This document shows positions 5,873-6,756 of a stretch of 6,756 nucleotides of DNA, in pieces; position 1 is the stretch's first letter, and the number at the start of each line of letters is the position of its first letter. A program made the position numbers and the translations under genes. The notes below the pieces were generated by a model. The model was given only the letters and a program-made list of their open reading frames with translations. It was not told the DNA's origin and searched no databases. Source of the DNA: an uncultured Polaribacter sp. (GTDB taxonomy: Bacteria; Bacteroidota; Bacteroidia; Flavobacteriales; Flavobacteriaceae); contig CAJXAS010000101.1 in assembly GCA_913050305.1 (NCBI GenBank), positions 1-6,756 of the forward strand, read 5' to 3'.

Positions 5873-6733
5873 ATGTTAAGTATAGATCCAAAAGAAATTT
5901 CTACAGGTAAATTGCATGGTTATTTATTAGGTGCAGTTGCACCGCGTCCTATTGCATTTGCTAGTACAATTGATGCAGATGGGAATCCTAATTTATCTCC
6001 TTTTAGCTTTTTTAATGTATTTGGTTCTAATCCGCCAATAATGATATTCTCTCCTGCAAGAAGAGTAAGAGACAATACCACAAAACATACGTTAGAAAAT
6101 GTTTTGGCAACTAAAGAAGTGGTTATCAATATTGTGAATTATGACATTGTGCAACAAATGTCTTTGAGTTCTACAGAATACCCAGAAGGTGTAAATGAGT
6201 TTGAGAAAGCAGGTTTTACAATGCTGGCGTCAGATAAGATAAAGCCTTTTAGAGTTGCAGAGTCTCCGGTGCAATTTGAATGTAAAGTAAAGGATGTTAT
6301 TTTTACAGGTGATGAGGGTGGAGCTGGAAATTTAATCATTTGTGAAGTAGTTAAAATTCATATTTCTGAGGCAGTTTTAGATGAGAACGGTGCAATAGAT
6401 CAACATAAAATAGATCTAGTAGCAAGAGCAGGAGGAAGTTATTATTCTAGAGCTAGAGATGGGTTTTTTGAAATTCCAAAACCAATTTCTACTATTGGAA
6501 TTGGGGTAGATGCAATTGCATCTGAAATTAAGAATAGTACCATTTTAACAGGGAATAATCTGGGTATGTTGGGTAATGTTGCACAACTTCCAAATGAAAA
6601 AAGTGTTAATAACTTTACAAAAGAACATCCGCAATTTATTGGGTTAGAAACCACAAAAAAACATACATTTGCGCAAGAGTTTTTAAAAAAGAATGATGTA
6701 GAAAGTGCTTGGAAAGTGCTTTTAATTAAATAG
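5873..6733 (+). CDS. Flavin reductase-like (FMN-binding split-barrel) flavoprotein
   Basis: The protein belongs to the flavin reductase-like family (also called DIM6/NTAB), FMN-binding split-barrel proteins in which some members use NAD(P)H to reduce flavin and others have different or unknown roles. In the 286 residues, the FMN-binding part is seen as GAVAPRPIAFASTIDADGNPNL (20-41), the SPFSFFN strand-loop (42-48), PPIMIFSPARR (54-64) and RDNTTKHTLEN (66-76), followed by a conserved core up to about 165 that includes YPEGVNEFEKAGF (103-115). The C-terminal part (about 180-286), with ARAGGSYYSRARDGFFEIPKP, is an extension beyond the roughly 160-residue core domain. No signal peptide, so cytoplasmic. 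ATG 5873 is the first start of the frame with a conserved N-terminus. It is divergent from the kinase gene and 13 nt ahead of the next gene. Substrate and partner oxygenase, if any, are unknown. Confidence 0.9.
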   Translation: MLSIDPKEISTGKLHGYLLGAVAPRPIAFASTIDADGNPNLSPFSFFNVFGSNPPIMIFSPARRVRDNTTKHTLENVLATKEVVINIVNYDIVQQMSLSSTEYPEGVNEFEKAGFTMLASDKIKPFRVAESPVQFECKVKDVIFTGDEGGAGNLIICEVVKIHISEAVLDENGAIDQHKIDLVARAGGSYYSRARDGFFEIPKPISTIGIGVDAIASEIKNSTILTGNNLGMLGNVAQLPNEKSVNNFTKEHPQFIGLETTKKHTFAQEFLKKNDVESAWKVLLIK

Positions 6734-6746
6734 TTAAGAATATATT

Positions 6747-6756
6747 ATGGAAGTTA
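6747..6756 (+). CDS. Possible start of a further gene, cut by the window edge
   Basis: An ATG 13 nt after the flavin reductase stop opens MEV and then runs off the window. Spacing and strand fit the next gene of one operon. From memory, some Flavobacteriia carry a DUF3127 gene, whose product begins MEV, beside a flavin reductase gene, but three codons cannot establish this. Confidence 0.3.

Noticed and set aside
5920..6654. Three minus-strand open frames inside the flavin reductase gene
   Set aside because: They are antisense to conserved FMN-domain sequence and have no motifs or start context.
1..6756. A CRISPR array, insertion sequence, defence island or new multi-gene system
   Set aside because: No spaced direct repeats, transposase, integrase or toxin-like genes are visible; nearly all genes are recognised housekeeping or signalling families.

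Overview
The window looks like ordinary chromosomal DNA of a marine-type Flavobacteriia bacterium (Bacteroidota; Polaribacter or Tenacibaculum-like). The lineage call is inferred from strong AT richness, genes with no Shine-Dalgarno sequence, several good matches to the Bacteroidota sigma promoter (TTTG or TTG, about 18-20 nt, TAnnTTTG), and the style of the proteins. No mobile element, CRISPR array, tRNA or rRNA is visible, and no stretch longer than 300 bases lacks a gene.

Left part, minus strand (1-3456). A small lipoprotein with a Rieske-like fold but no Rieske histidines (3037-3456) is followed by purK (TTG start, 1829-2986), purE (2 nt further on) and the first 425 codons of dcp, an M3 peptidyl-dipeptidase that runs off the left edge. 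PurK and PurE catalyse consecutive steps of de novo purine synthesis (AIR to N5-CAIR to CAIR). A hairpin separates purE from dcp, so dcp may be expressed only partly with the purine genes. purK has its own promoter-like sequence in the 50-nt gap after the lipoprotein gene.

Middle, plus strand (3484-4529). A near-consensus promoter drives greA (transcript cleavage factor), divergent from the lipoprotein gene. greA ends in a textbook intrinsic terminator with a 16-bp perfect stem. A HIT-family nucleotide hydrolase gene follows; its likely promoter overlaps the terminator.

Right part. A membrane histidine kinase with an HQ (not HE/HD) phosphoacceptor box lies on the minus strand, convergent with the HIT gene (31 nt apart) and without an adjacent response regulator inside the window. 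It is divergent from a flavin-reductase-like FMN protein gene (5873-6733), and the 154-nt gap between them holds an interrupted inverted repeat. The first three codons of a further gene begin at 6747, 13 nt after the flavin reductase.

I do not see a new multi-gene system here. The items most worth checking are the histidine-less Rieske-like lipoprotein, the HQ-type orphan kinase with a possibly near-leaderless mRNA, and the inverted repeat in front of the flavin reductase gene.
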